Shown here one piece after another: positions 44,421-53,845 of a stretch of 64,000 nucleotides of DNA; position 1 is the stretch's first letter; each line of letters opens with the position of its first letter. The notes under the pieces were generated by a model. The model did not search any database, was not told where the DNA came from, and worked only from the letters and a program-made list of their open reading frames with translations. Made by a program: the position numbers and the translations under genes. The stretch covers positions 620,001-684,000 of the forward strand of contig NZ_RZGZ01000002.1 in the NCBI RefSeq assembly GCF_003990045.1. The letters are read 5' to 3'. Source of the stretch: Labedella endophytica. Lineage in GTDB: Bacteria > Actinomycetota > Actinomycetes > Actinomycetales > Microbacteriaceae.

Positions 44421-45020
44421 ATGAGTCGCTGGGAGCCCGATGCGCGCGGTCGCCTGCTGCGTGCGGCGATCGAGTTGTTCTCCGAGCGCGGCTATGAAGC
44501 GACGACCGCCGCACAGATCGCAGCTCACGCCGGGTTGACGAAGACAACCCTGTTTCGGCACTTCGCCGACAAACGCGAGATTCTGTTCCAGGGGCAGGAC
44601 GTGCTCGTCGAGGCAGTGAAAGCCGGTGTACGGGGGGCACCTGCGGAGGCGTCGCCGATGGAACTGACGCGCGCCGGCGTCGCATCGCTCTGCGCCGCGC
44701 ACTCTGAGGACTTGCGAGACACGGGCCGACTACTCGATCCACTCCTGGCCAAGACTCCCGAGCTGCAGGAACGAGCCACCTTCAAGCGCTCCGCCATTTC
44801 GGAGGCACTCCAACACGCGCTCCACTCCCGACTCTCGGACATCCGCCAGGCGGGCCTACTCGCCGACGCCGGCGTGCGGGCCTACTACGAGGGGTACGCC
44901 GCCTGGATGCACGCCGACGGCACCGGGACGCTGATCGACAGCGTCCACGAAGAACTGACGGCCTACGAGGCGGCCCTCCGCCGACTCGTGAAGGACACGC
45001 CGCGGCCTGCGTCCTTCTGA
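44421..45020 (+). CDS. TetR-family repressor
   Basis: A 199-residue TetR protein. The DNA-binding domain reads RLLRAAIELFSERGYEATTA, then IAAHAGLTKTTLFRHFADKREIL. The remaining helices form the ligand domain. It presumably represses the divergent epimerase and itself through the perfect inverted repeat in the gap. The MFS exporter gene starts 111 bp downstream and may also belong to its regulon. Confidence 0.92.
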   Translation: MSRWEPDARGRLLRAAIELFSERGYEATTAAQIAAHAGLTKTTLFRHFADKREILFQGQDVLVEAVKAGVRGAPAEASPMELTRAGVASLCAAHSEDLRDTGRLLDPLLAKTPELQERATFKRSAISEALQHALHSRLSDIRQAGLLADAGVRAYYEGYAAWMHADGTGTLIDSVHEELTAYEAALRRLVKDTPRPASF

Positions 45021-45131
45021 CTGAGGGAGCGCGAGCAACCGCCCACTGCTTTGGGAGACTCACCGGCTCGAGGAGCGAGCCGAGCAGTGCGCACTTGACC
45101 CCGCCGTAACGTCATAGCTTTCGCTGGGGTT

Positions 45132-46379
45132 ATGAACCTCCTCCCGGTGACGTATCTCGCGTCGTATGTCCTGTCGTTGTTGGGCAACTCGATCGCGGGG
45201 ATCGCCCTCCCCCTCATCGTCCTGCAGACCACGGGCAGCGCGCTCGGGGCGGGATCGGTCGCCGCGGCGACCGCTATACCGGCCGTGCTCGCCGGCCTGT
45301 TCATGGGCGTCGTCATCGATCGGATCAACCGACGCACCTCCTCCGTGATCACCGACCTCATCTCGGCTGCGGCCATCGCGGCGCTGCCCCTCGTCGACAT
45401 GATCTCCGGGCTGACCCTGGGGTGGTTCATCCTGTTCGGCGTCATCGGGTCGCTCGGGGACGTTCCCGGGATGACGGCGCGCGAGGCGCTGCTCCCCGCG
45501 ATCGTCCGACACGGCGGCATCAGCGCCGAACGGTTGATGGGCGTCCGGGAGAGCCTGGGCGCCGTGGCCCTCTTGATCGGGCCGGCGGCCGCCGGAACGC
45601 TCATCGTGGTGTTCGATGGATCGACCGTGCTGTGGATCACGGCGGCGACCTCGCTCCTCGCGGCTCTGATCACGATGCTGATCCCCCGTCGCGTGGGCGC
45701 CATCACTCAGGATGACGGCACTCCCGCCGAGCGCTCGACCGATACCGGGTGGTCGCAGCTGCGGGCCGGTTGGAGGGCCCTGTTCCGAAGCCGCTTCCTC
45801 GTCGCCGTCACGATGGTCAGTCTGGTGTCGGTGCTCGTGCTCGCCGCCCTCCAGGGGTTGGTGCTGCCGGTGTACTTCACACAGGTGCAGGAACCGGGCC
45901 TGCTCGGATTCGTCCTCAGCGCCCTCGCGCTCGGCATGCTCGTGGGAGGCGGCGTCTACGCCGCGTTCGGTTCACGTGGCCCGCGGCGAGCATGGTTCGT
46001 CATCGGGCTCAGCGGCACGACGCTCGGGATCGGGATCATCGCGCTCCTCGCCTCTCCGTGGGTCGTCCTCGCGGGGGCGTTCGTCGTGGGGCTCGCGAGC
46101 GGCCTGTTCGGGAGCCTCATGGGCGTGCTCATGATCGAACGCATCCCGGAATCGATGCGGGGTCGCATCATGGGAACGCAGAACGCGATGATGACCGCGG
46201 CGCCGCCCATCGGGATCGTCCTGGCCGCGGTCGCTACCGAGTACCTCAGCGTGAACGCCGCCGCGGCGATGCTCCTCGTCGTGTGGGGAGGCGCCTTCGT
46301 GTTCTCGTTGTTCTCGCGGTCGCTTCGTAAGCTGGACCCGGAGCTTCGAGGAGGAACGCAGGTGGACGGTGAACAGTAG
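45132..46379 (+). CDS. MFS exporter
   Basis: A 415-residue protein with 12 predicted membrane segments. After TM2 comes the MFS loop (MGVVIDRINRRTSS) and the second half carries IPESMRGRIMGTQNAMMT. This pattern matches the enterobactin/macrolide-efflux type (MFS_3) family. Substrate unknown, probably a drug-like molecule. The stop overlaps the following MerR gene by 11 nt, so regulator and exporter are co-expressed. It lies between a TetR and a MerR gene, which is typical of efflux units. Confidence 0.88.
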   Translation: MNLLPVTYLASYVLSLLGNSIAGIALPLIVLQTTGSALGAGSVAAATAIPAVLAGLFMGVVIDRINRRTSSVITDLISAAAIAALPLVDMISGLTLGWFILFGVIGSLGDVPGMTAREALLPAIVRHGGISAERLMGVRESLGAVALLIGPAAAGTLIVVFDGSTVLWITAATSLLAALITMLIPRRVGAITQDDGTPAERSTDTGWSQLRAGWRALFRSRFLVAVTMVSLVSVLVLAALQGLVLPVYFTQVQEPGLLGFVLSALALGMLVGGGVYAAFGSRGPRRAWFVIGLSGTTLGIGIIALLASPWVVLAGAFVVGLASGLFGSLMGVLMIERIPESMRGRIMGTQNAMMTAAPPIGIVLAAVATEYLSVNAAAAMLLVVWGGAFVFSLFSRSLRKLDPELRGGTQVDGEQ

Positions 46380-47121
46380 CGAGCTCGGTTCCCTGGCCGG
46401 CGTCACCATTCGCACCCTCCGCCACTACCACCAGGTCGGAATCCTCGACGAGCCCCCGCGGACGAGCAACGGCTACCGCCAGTACGGCGTCCACGACCTC
46501 ATCCGGGTGCTGCGTATTCGCCGTCTCGCCGCCCTCGGCATCCCCCTCGACGAGGTGCCGCGACTGCTGGATGACGAGAACCACGGCGCGCCCGACGTCC
46601 TGGATCGCCTCGATGAGGAGTTCGCTGCACAGATCGAACGCCTCACCGCGCAACGCGCACTCATCGCGCAGCTCCGGGTCCTTTCCATCACTCCGGATGT
46701 TCCCCCGGAACTCGCGAGGTACCTCGGTGCGACCACTCCGTTGATGTCCGCGGACCAGGCACGAATGGATCGCGATCAGACCGTCCTCCTCGCGCACCTG
46801 GTCGGCACCACCGGGATGCCGCACCTCATCCGCTTCTATGAGCGCCTGAGCGACCCCGAGCTGCTGCCCGCTCTCACCGAGACCGCCGCCACCTTCGAGA
46901 AGCTCGGACCCGCAACCACCGAGGCCGAGCTCGCGCAGTGCGTCGATCGATTCATCGAGGTCTTCTCGCCCCTCGCCGGAACACTCACCACGGAAGCGCC
47001 CGACATGGACCTCTCACCAGCCGTGGACCTCTTCGCGGAGTACACGGAATCCGTCCTCAACAGCGTTCAGCAGCGGGCCCTCTCGTTGATCGGTGACCGT
47101 CTCGACGATCAGCGCGGGTGA
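46369..47121 (+). CDS. MerR-family regulator
   Basis: The 250-residue protein has an N-terminal MerR winged helix (ELGSLAGVTIRTLRHYHQVGI, YRQYGVHDLIRVLRIRRLAALG), the coiled-coil dimerisation helix (about 75-105) and a helical C-terminal domain of about 140 residues that may be ligand-binding. The GTG start lies inside the end of the MFS gene. A nearby AAGCT/AGCTT dyad at about 46328-46345 within the MFS 3' end could be an autoregulatory site. Confidence 0.85.
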   Translation: MNSSELGSLAGVTIRTLRHYHQVGILDEPPRTSNGYRQYGVHDLIRVLRIRRLAALGIPLDEVPRLLDDENHGAPDVLDRLDEEFAAQIERLTAQRALIAQLRVLSITPDVPPELARYLGATTPLMSADQARMDRDQTVLLAHLVGTTGMPHLIRFYERLSDPELLPALTETAATFEKLGPATTEAELAQCVDRFIEVFSPLAGTLTTEAPDMDLSPAVDLFAEYTESVLNSVQQRALSLIGDRLDDQRG

Positions 47122-47148
47122 CCCGTCCGAATCAACTTCGACGCGCGG

Positions 47149-48150
47149 TCAACGCCGAGTGAGGGACCAGACCGGAGGTTCGACGGTGGTGCGGAGTCCC
47201 GCGGCGATCTGCGCGCACGCGACACCCTGGTCGTAGAGGGACTGGCGGATGCTCGCGAAGCCCATCGACTCAGCGAGATCGCTGTCATCCCAGCCCGTCA
47301 CCGGGATCGCCTCCCCCACGGCATCTCGGACTCCGGCCGCGAGCTGATCGCTCATCGTGATGACGACGTCGGGTCGGACCTGCTCGAGGGCGTCCCTGAC
47401 GACTCGCTCCCCCTCCCGACGATCGTTGCGGGGGACGACGGCGACGGGGATGTCGGCCCAGCGGCGCCCCGTCTCCTCGATCGCGTCGCGGAACCCCTCG
47501 AGGCGCGACCGCGTCACCGGATAGTCGGCGCTCGTCTCGGGCCCCCGGAGGAGTCCGCCGGCCCTGTTCCGGTCGAACGGCAGCGAGACCACGAGCGGCG
47601 ACGACGCGTCCGCGAGCGCGTGCGATGCGATGGCCCGTGCCGCATCGCGGTCGTTCGGCGACACGGTGACGATGCCGTCCCGCCCCGGCCCTCCCTGGAT
47701 AGCCGCCGGCCGCCCGGTCGCGGCCACGGCATCGAGCACCGGATCCCCGTCGACGGTCGTCCACACCACGAAGCCGTCGACGGCCGCCTCCCGCACCCGG
47801 TCGGAGTCGTCCGGCGCGCCCGTCGCCGGGATGAGGACGAGCCCGAGCCGGTTCTCGACGCACACCTGTGAGACCCCGGCGAGGAACCGGGACGCCTGCG
47901 GGTCCTCGAAGGCGTAGCTGAGGTGCTCCCCGAGCACGACGCCCAGGTTGCCCGTCGAGCCGTTGCGGAGAGAACGCGCCACCGGGTCGGGGCCGCGGTA
48001 GCCGAGTCGCTCGGCCGCCTCGAGCACCGTGGCGCGCGTAGCCGCGGCGACCCTCTCGGGGCGCGTGTACGTGTAGCTCACGGTCATCGGCGCGACGCCC
48101 GCCTCCACCGCGACGTCTCGCATCGTCACCCGGGATCTCTTCACGTGCAC
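47149..48150 (-). CDS. LacI-family repressor
   Basis: A 333-residue regulator with the LacI helix-turn-helix (VTMRDVAVEAGVAPMTVSYTY, then YRGPDPVARSLR) and a periplasmic-binding-protein-like domain. The first codons offer two GTG starts (48150 or 48144). It faces an MFS gene across 33 bp in which a 16-bp palindrome overlaps the MFS -10 box, so it should repress that gene. The ligand is unknown; no sugar enzyme is adjacent. Confidence 0.9.
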   Translation of the reverse strand: MHVKRSRVTMRDVAVEAGVAPMTVSYTYTRPERVAAATRATVLEAAERLGYRGPDPVARSLRNGSTGNLGVVLGEHLSYAFEDPQASRFLAGVSQVCVENRLGLVLIPATGAPDDSDRVREAAVDGFVVWTTVDGDPVLDAVAATGRPAAIQGGPGRDGIVTVSPNDRDAARAIASHALADASSPLVVSLPFDRNRAGGLLRGPETSADYPVTRSRLEGFRDAIEETGRRWADIPVAVVPRNDRREGERVVRDALEQVRPDVVITMSDQLAAGVRDAVGEAIPVTGWDDSDLAESMGFASIRQSLYDQGVACAQIAAGLRTTVEPPVWSLTRR

Positions 48151-48166
48151 AGCCTATCGCCGTCGA

Positions 48167-48182
48167 TGTGTATCGTTACACA
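48167..48182. promoter_or_regulatory. LacI operator overlapping the MFS -10 box
   Basis: TGTGTATCGTTACACA is a palindrome with 6-bp arms. The TATCGT inside it sits 7 nt before the MFS ATG at 48184, so it serves as -10 box and operator together. Confidence 0.75.
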
Positions 48183-48183
48183 C

Positions 48184-49338
48184 ATGCGCCCTTCCACCCT
48201 TTCCTACATCGCCTTCGTTGGCTTCGGCGTCTTCTGGGGCACGTGGGGAGCGGCCCTCCCCGGTCTGCGCGATGCCGGAGGTCTCACGGATGCGCAACTC
48301 GGAGCCGCTCTCCTCTGCGTCGGGGTCGGCGCGGTTCCCGCCATGGCGTTCACTGGACGGGCGGTGGACCGCTTCGGTCCGCGCATGGCCGGACTCGCAC
48401 TCGTCGCCCTCGCACTGACGGGAGTCGTGCTGGCCGCGTTCGCACGAGACGTCACGACCCTCGCGGTCGGAATGCTCCTCATCGGCGCCACCTCCGGATC
48501 CGCCGACGTCGCCGCCAACGCCCTCGCCGGATCCGCCGAACGGGTCACTGGACGGCGCGTCATCACCCTGGCGCACGCCGTCTTCTCCTCCGCAGTGGTT
48601 GTCGGCAGTCTGGGCGCTGGGGCGCTGTCGGCCGCGACCGGCAGCCTCGTCGTCACGTTTGTGATCGCCGGTTCGCTGATCGCGGCGTCGGGAGCGATGG
48701 TGTTCGTCGCGGGCACCGGGTTCCACCCTCTTCGAGGAGAACACTCGGCGGAACCGCGCCGCCGATTGTCGGCCGCGTTGCCCCTCCTGGCCGTCGGCGT
48801 GGTCGGCGCTCTCGGCTTCGCCTCCGAGAACGCGCACCAGAGCTGGGGCGCGATCTTCCTCACCGACGAGCTCGAGGCCACTCCCCTCGTCGCGTCCTTC
48901 GCGCCCGCCGCCTTCGCGGCGTTCGCCGCGGCGACACGCTTCGGGGTGGGACTGTGGACCGGCATCCCGGACCGGGTGATCCTGCTGGGCGGCGCGTTGC
49001 TCGGCGTCCTCGGGGCACTCCTCCTCGCGATCGCTCCCACGATCCTCGTCGCCGTGACCGGACTCGCTCTCGCCGCGATCGGCACCTCGGTCCTGTTTCC
49101 GACGCTCCTGAGTCGAGCCACCCGCGATGTCGACGATGGGGAGCGCGGGCGCGCCACATCGCTCGTCGGAACCACCGCGTATCTCGGGTTCGTGCTCGGC
49201 CCGGTCTACGTCGGCTTCCTGTCCGATGCCCTCGGCCTGCGCGGCGCCATGGTCGGAGTGGCCGCTCTGTGCCTCGCCTTCGCGGTGCTCGCTCCCGTCG
49301 TCACCCGGCACCGCCGGCCGATCGGCCCTCCGCACTGA
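48184..49338 (+). CDS. MFS transporter (leaderless)
   Basis: A 384-residue protein with 11-12 membrane segments. The N-terminal FGVFWGTWGAALPGLRDAGG and the loop GRAVDRFGPR fit the MFS fold; the family resembles the FucP/YbjJ-like MFS proteins of actinobacteria. No ribosome-binding site is visible because the operator and -10 lie directly upstream of the ATG, so translation from a leaderless message is likely. Control by the divergent LacI protein is strongly suggested. Substrate unknown. Confidence 0.88.
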   Translation: MRPSTLSYIAFVGFGVFWGTWGAALPGLRDAGGLTDAQLGAALLCVGVGAVPAMAFTGRAVDRFGPRMAGLALVALALTGVVLAAFARDVTTLAVGMLLIGATSGSADVAANALAGSAERVTGRRVITLAHAVFSSAVVVGSLGAGALSAATGSLVVTFVIAGSLIAASGAMVFVAGTGFHPLRGEHSAEPRRRLSAALPLLAVGVVGALGFASENAHQSWGAIFLTDELEATPLVASFAPAAFAAFAAATRFGVGLWTGIPDRVILLGGALLGVLGALLLAIAPTILVAVTGLALAAIGTSVLFPTLLSRATRDVDDGERGRATSLVGTTAYLGFVLGPVYVGFLSDALGLRGAMVGVAALCLAFAVLAPVVTRHRRPIGPPH

Positions 49339-49399
49339 ACAACGGGCCCACCACGCGATCCGCGGACGATACATGATGTCGTTAATTCATTGATGCGTG

Positions 49400-49405
49400 T
49401 ACTGT
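49400..49405 (+). promoter_or_regulatory. -10 box of a leaderless ArsR promoter
   Basis: TACTGT ends 7 nt before the ATG at 49413. Confidence 0.45.
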
Positions 49406-49412
49406 TACCGGC

Positions 49413-49757
49413 ATGACGACCGTGACCGCCACTGCTACTGCGACCCACACGGCGGCGCTCGCCCGCCTCGGCCACGCCCTCTCAGATGGCACGCGTGCCG
49501 GCATCCTCCTCGCCCTCCGCGAGGCACCGGCACACCCCTCCGACCTGGCCGATGCCCTCGGCGTCTCGCGCCAGGTGATGTCGAACCAGCTCGCGTGCCT
49601 CCGCGGATGCGGACTCGTCGAGGCCGTGCCCGACGGGCGTCGCTCGTGGTACCGGCTCGCGGATTCGCGCCTCTCCGAGACCCTCGACGATCTGCTCGAC
49701 GTCGTCCTCTACGTCGAACCCGACTGCTGCGCCGGAGAAGGCTGCACCTGCACATGA
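49413..49757 (+). CDS. cmtR: CmtR-like ArsR metal sensor
   Basis: A 114-residue ArsR protein. The DNA-binding core (LGHALSDGTRAGILLALREA, then SRQVMSNQLACLRGCGLVE) carries Cys62 and Cys66 four residues apart in the recognition helix, as in the mycobacterial Cd/Pb sensor CmtR. A C-terminal cluster (DCCAGEGCTCT, Cys105, 106, 111, 113) supplies further ligands. The ATG overlap with the downstream CDF gene (ATGA) makes it an autoregulated sensor-transporter operon. Metal specificity is inferred by analogy. Confidence 0.82.
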   Translation: MTTVTATATATHTAALARLGHALSDGTRAGILLALREAPAHPSDLADALGVSRQVMSNQLACLRGCGLVEAVPDGRRSWYRLADSRLSETLDDLLDVVLYVEPDCCAGEGCTCT

Positions 49758-50416
49758 CGGCGACCACTCCTCGATTGGCCGATGACCGCCGACACGTCCT
49801 CCGACGCCGCATCCGCTGGATCGTCTCGGCCACCATCGCGTACAACTTCGTGGAAGCGGTGGTCGCGATCGCCGCCGGCACCGCGGCCTCGTCCTCCGCG
49901 CTCATCGGCTTCGGCCTGGACTCCACGATCGAGGTCCTCTCCGCCGCCGCGGTGGCCTGGCAGTTCAGCCGACGCGATCCCGAGCGGTGGGAGAAGGGCA
50001 CCCTGCGCGTCATCGCCGTGGCCTTCTTCGCTCTCGCCACCTACGTCACAGCCAGTTCGGTCCTCGCGATCGTCGGCCGTGTAGACGTCGAGCACTCCAC
50101 CCTCGGCATCGTCATCACCGCGCTCAGCGTGGTCGTGATGCCGTTCCTCTCTCTCGCCGAACGCCGCGCGGGCCGCGAGCTCGGTTCGGCCACGGCCGTG
50201 GCCGACTCCAAGCAGACCCTCGTCTGCACGTACCTGTCCGCCGCCGTGCTCATGGGACTCGTCCTCAACAGCGCGTTCGGGTGGTGGTGGGCGGATGCCG
50301 TCGCCGGCCTCGTGATCGCGGCCTTCGCGATCCGAGAGGGGCTCGAGGCCTGGCGCGGTGATTCTTGCGCCACGTCAGTGGGAATGGTGCTCGACGAGGA
50401 CCACCTCGACGATTGA
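49754..50416 (+). CDS. CDF-type cation transporter
   Basis: A 220-residue membrane protein with six segments and the CDF pattern SALIGFGLDSTIEVLSAAAVAWQF (the metal-site Asp in the second helix pair) and VADSKQTLVCTYLSAAVLMG. It lacks the large C-terminal cytosolic domain of long CDF proteins. Its ATG overlaps the CmtR-like stop, so it probably exports the metal (Cd, Zn or Pb) sensed by that protein. Convergent with the copper ATPase, 14 bp apart. Confidence 0.88.
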   Translation: MTATTPRLADDRRHVLRRRIRWIVSATIAYNFVEAVVAIAAGTAASSSALIGFGLDSTIEVLSAAAVAWQFSRRDPERWEKGTLRVIAVAFFALATYVTASSVLAIVGRVDVEHSTLGIVITALSVVVMPFLSLAERRAGRELGSATAVADSKQTLVCTYLSAAVLMGLVLNSAFGWWWADAVAGLVIAAFAIREGLEAWRGDSCATSVGMVLDEDHLDD

Positions 50417-50430
50417 GCGCCACGGCCGTG

Positions 50431-52596
50431 TCAGCCGGCGCTTGCGTCACCCCGGGCGAACGCCGCCGCGGCGCTCGCCTCCGGGCTCAAGTCGAGTCTC
50501 CGGAGCAACTGGGCGTTGAGTGCGACCACGACCGTCGACGCCGACATGAGCAGGGCCCCGACCGACATCGGCAGGATGAAACCGATGGGCGCGAGCACGC
50601 CGGCGGCCAACGGAACGGACAGCAGGTTGTATCCGGCGGCCCACCACAGGTTCTGCTTCATCTTCCGGTAGCTGGCGCGGGACAGCTCGATCACCGAGAG
50701 CACCGATCGGGGATCGTCGGACGCGAGGATGACTCCCGCCGACGCGATCGCGACATCGGTTCCGGCGCCGATGGCGATTCCGACGTCGGCTCGAGCGAGC
50801 GCCGGAGCGTCGTTCACGCCGTCACCCACCATCGCGACCGTCCGCTTCTCCCCCTGCAGTTCGGCGACCTTCGCCGCCTTGTCCTCGGGGCGGACACCGG
50901 CGTACACCCGGTCGACTCCGAGCTCCTCGGCGACGGAGTGCGCGACCGCCTCGGCATCCCCCGTGATCATCGCGACCTGGATCCCGATGCTGTGCAGCGC
51001 CGCGATCGCCTGGCGCGAATCCTCGCGGATCTCGTCCGCCAAGGCGAGCGCGCCCACGACGACTCCGTCTCGCAGGACGTGGAGGACGATCCGTCCGTCG
51101 CGCTCCCAGTCGTCGAGACCCGACAGGGCATCGACGCCGTGTGCGCGGAGCATCCCGGGTCCGCCGACGCTGAGCGAGCGCCCGTCGACGGTGGCGGTGA
51201 CGCCCACGGCCGTCGACGCTTCGAACCCGGTCGCCGTCGGCAGGGTCAGGCCGCGTCGCTCGGCGTGACCGACGATCGCGCGAGCCAGCGGGTGCTCGCT
51301 GTCCCTCTCCACGGCTGCGGCGATGGCGAGGATCTCGTCCTCTGCGAGGCCGGCGTCGTCGGCGATCCGGATGGAGGTGACGGTGGGCTCACCCTTCGTG
51401 AGCGTGCCGGTCTTGTCGAACAGGACGGTGTCCACCTTCCGCATGCCCTCCAGCGCGAGGCGATCCTTCACCAGGACGCCGCCTCGTGCCGCACGCTCCG
51501 TCGCGATCGACACCACGAGAGGGATCGCGAGGCCCAGTGCGTGGGGGCAGGCGATGACGAACACGGTGACCGTGCGGATGACGGCCTCGTCCGGCATTCC
51601 GAGAAGCGTCCAGACGATCGCCGTGATGACACCGGCGCCGAGCGCGAACCAGAACAACCACGCGGCCGCCGTGTCCGCGAGCCGCTGGGCTCGGGACGTC
51701 GAGTTCTGCGCCTCCTCCACGAGGCGACGGATACCCGCCAGGGCCGTGTCGTCACCGACCGCCGTCACTCTCACGCGGAGCGCTGTGTCCGTGGCGACCG
51801 TTCCGGCGACGACCGTGGCTCCCGGTCCCCGCGAGACCGGGCGGGACTCCCCCGTGATCATCGACTCGTCGATATCAGCGGTTCCCTCCACCACCTCGCC
51901 GTCCGCGGGGATGCGGCCACCGGGACGGACGATCACGACGTCGTCGCGCCGAAGATCGGACGGAGAAACGGTGACCACCGCGTCGCCGTCGATGCGTTCC
52001 GCCTCGTCGGGCAGCAATGCGGCGAGCGACTCGAGGGCCGATGCCGACTGCGCCAACGAGCGCATCTCGATCCAGTGACCGAGCAGCATGATCACGATCA
52101 GGAGGGCGAGCTCCCACCAGAAGTCGAGAGCGTGATCGAGCAGGCCGATGCTCGCTCCCAGTGACGCGACGAACGCCACCGTTATGGCGAGGCCGATCAG
52201 CAGCATCATCCCCGGTCGACGGCGACGGACCTCGTCGACCGCTCCCGTGAGGAACGGACGGCCACCCCAGACGTACATCACCGTGCCGAGTACGGGAGAC
52301 ACCCAGGCGAGAACCGCGACGTCCGGCAGGTCGTATCCCAGGATCATCGCGAACATGTCGCTGAACGCGACGACGGGAACCGCGAGGACGAGCATCACCC
52401 AGAAGAGTCGCCGGAACTGACCGACGTGATCCGCATGGCCGCCGTGGCCCTCGTGGCTGCCCTGGCTCTCGTGTCCGCCGTGGCCCTCGTGGCTGCCCTG
52501 TCCGACGGGCGTCGGCGTGTGCTGCGAGTGGTCGTGTGACTGGTGGGCATCGGACATCGTCTGAGACTGCTCCTGCTGCGCGTGCGGGTCAACCAT
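50431..52596 (-). CDS. copB: P1B copper-exporting ATPase (CPH type)
   Basis: A 721-residue pump with a long His/Gly/Ser-rich N-terminus (about 1-55, repeats of HEGHGGHESQGS type) that could bind metal, eight membrane segments, the metal-transport motif CPH at about 350 (CopB-type, not CPC), the phosphorylated Asp in DKTGT at about 392 and the hinge GDGVND at about 588. CPH pumps export Cu+ or Cu2+. The ATG at 52596 has a GAGAGGA ribosome-binding site; the longer frame crosses the operator. A CsoR-type palindrome lies 35 bp upstream. csoR itself is not in the window. Confidence 0.9.
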   Translation of the reverse strand: MVDPHAQQEQSQTMSDAHQSHDHSQHTPTPVGQGSHEGHGGHESQGSHEGHGGHADHVGQFRRLFWVMLVLAVPVVAFSDMFAMILGYDLPDVAVLAWVSPVLGTVMYVWGGRPFLTGAVDEVRRRRPGMMLLIGLAITVAFVASLGASIGLLDHALDFWWELALLIVIMLLGHWIEMRSLAQSASALESLAALLPDEAERIDGDAVVTVSPSDLRRDDVVIVRPGGRIPADGEVVEGTADIDESMITGESRPVSRGPGATVVAGTVATDTALRVRVTAVGDDTALAGIRRLVEEAQNSTSRAQRLADTAAAWLFWFALGAGVITAIVWTLLGMPDEAVIRTVTVFVIACPHALGLAIPLVVSIATERAARGGVLVKDRLALEGMRKVDTVLFDKTGTLTKGEPTVTSIRIADDAGLAEDEILAIAAAVERDSEHPLARAIVGHAERRGLTLPTATGFEASTAVGVTATVDGRSLSVGGPGMLRAHGVDALSGLDDWERDGRIVLHVLRDGVVVGALALADEIREDSRQAIAALHSIGIQVAMITGDAEAVAHSVAEELGVDRVYAGVRPEDKAAKVAELQGEKRTVAMVGDGVNDAPALARADVGIAIGAGTDVAIASAGVILASDDPRSVLSVIELSRASYRKMKQNLWWAAGYNLLSVPLAAGVLAPIGFILPMSVGALLMSASTVVVALNAQLLRRLDLSPEASAAAAFARGDASAG

Positions 52597-52630
52597 GATC
52601 GGTCCTCTCGTCGGTCTACCCGGCGCAACA

Positions 52631-52647
52631 GTACCCCCTGGGGGTAT
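52631..52647. promoter_or_regulatory. CsoR-type copper operator
   Basis: GTACCCCCTGGGGGTAT contains the perfect palindrome TACCCCCTGGGGGTA. This G-tract type matches the CsoR family consensus and lies 35 bp before the copper ATPase start. Confidence 0.8.
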
Positions 52648-52687
52648 ATTCCCACCCACGCCACCACAGCTCGCGCGGCGCTGAGGA

Positions 52688-53773
52688 CTACCGTCCGCGT
52701 GCGCCGCGAGCCGCGGGCTCGGGCGCGATCTCGCGCGTCGCGATCTCCCCCGCCCGCTCGTCGAGCCGCCGCCGCCAGCGCCGCGCCGGCACCTCGACGG
52801 TCCACCAGCTGATGGTCGCCGCCGCGATGGTGACGGCGATGCCGAGGACCGGCGCCCACGGGGCGTCCGTGATCGACGCGACCCACAGGGTGATCGGGAA
52901 GTTCCAGAGGTAGGCGGCGTAGGAGATCACACCCAGCGCGTGGAGCGGTCGCAGCCACCGGGCGGGGAGCTCGCGCCAGTCCTGCCACACGTGGATGAGC
53001 ACCCCCGTGATCAGGGCGACGATGGGGCCGAGCAGCACGTAGGACCACACCGAGTACTTGCCCGCCGGGAGGAACGCGAGCGCACCGAGCGTGAGCACCG
53101 CCCCGATCCCGAGCAACTCGCGGGCTGCTCGCCCGGTCGGCAGCATCGTGGCGATCGGCGCCGACCAGAGGCGAGCGGCGGCCCCGATCACCATCGCGAG
53201 GGCCCAGGATGCCGGGTACCGGTAGATGAGGGAGAAGTCAGGGGCGTTGAGCGCGATGGAGACGGCGAGCGCGACCGCGATCGCCGCCGCGGAGAGCACG
53301 ACCACCGTGCGCACGCGACCGCGCCTCATCGCGAACGACAGCAGCAGCGGCCAGATCAGGTAGAACTGCTCCTCCGTCGCGAGCGTCCACAAGTGGCCGA
53401 TCGCCTCGCTGCCGAGCGCGATCGGGAGGTTGCCCGTATAGGTGATCGCCACGAGAAGCGCACGCGCGAGCCCGTCCCGGTCTCCGAGCGGATCGGCGAC
53501 CACCGTAACGACCGCGAGCACCGCCAGCATGAGGATCATCGGTGGCAGAAGCCGGAGTGCGCGGTGACGGTAGAACCGGCCGTAGCGGACGCGACCGTGC
53601 CGCTCGACGTCGGCCATCAGCAGCCCGGTGATGAGGTACCCACTCAGCGCGAAGAACGCGACGACGCCGACGATCCCCGCCGAGCCGAACGTCGCAGGCC
53701 ACGCGTGACGGAGGAGCACGAGCGCGATCGCCACCCCGCGGATGAGATCCAGCCCCGCTCGACGTCCCTGCAC
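52688..53773 (-). CDS. OafA/YrhL-type membrane acyltransferase
   Basis: A 361-residue protein with about ten membrane segments and the Acyltransferase_3 features: N-terminal GLDLIRGVAIALVLLRHAWP with catalytic H23, the FALSGYLI segment after it and a HLWTLATEEQFYLIWPLL segment. It probably acetylates a surface polysaccharide or glycan. No SGNH domain is attached. The GTG start lies 7 nt after TAGACT (53781-53786), a leaderless promoter. The C-terminus is Arg/Ala-rich. Confidence 0.9.
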   Translation of the reverse strand: MQGRRAGLDLIRGVAIALVLLRHAWPATFGSAGIVGVVAFFALSGYLITGLLMADVERHGRVRYGRFYRHRALRLLPPMILMLAVLAVVTVVADPLGDRDGLARALLVAITYTGNLPIALGSEAIGHLWTLATEEQFYLIWPLLLSFAMRRGRVRTVVVLSAAAIAVALAVSIALNAPDFSLIYRYPASWALAMVIGAAARLWSAPIATMLPTGRAARELLGIGAVLTLGALAFLPAGKYSVWSYVLLGPIVALITGVLIHVWQDWRELPARWLRPLHALGVISYAAYLWNFPITLWVASITDAPWAPVLGIAVTIAAATISWWTVEVPARRWRRRLDERAGEIATREIAPEPAARGARGR

Positions 53774-53780
53774 AGCTCAG

Positions 53781-53786
53781 AGTCTA
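53781..53786 (-). promoter_or_regulatory. -10 box of the leaderless acyltransferase promoter
   Basis: TAGACT on the minus strand ends 7 nt before the GTG at 53773. Confidence 0.45.
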
Positions 53787-53845
53787 CGAGCCTGCCGAAC
53801 CCCGCTCCGGTGCTGTCGGTCCGTCGGCGACAGCCTTTCTCCGCC

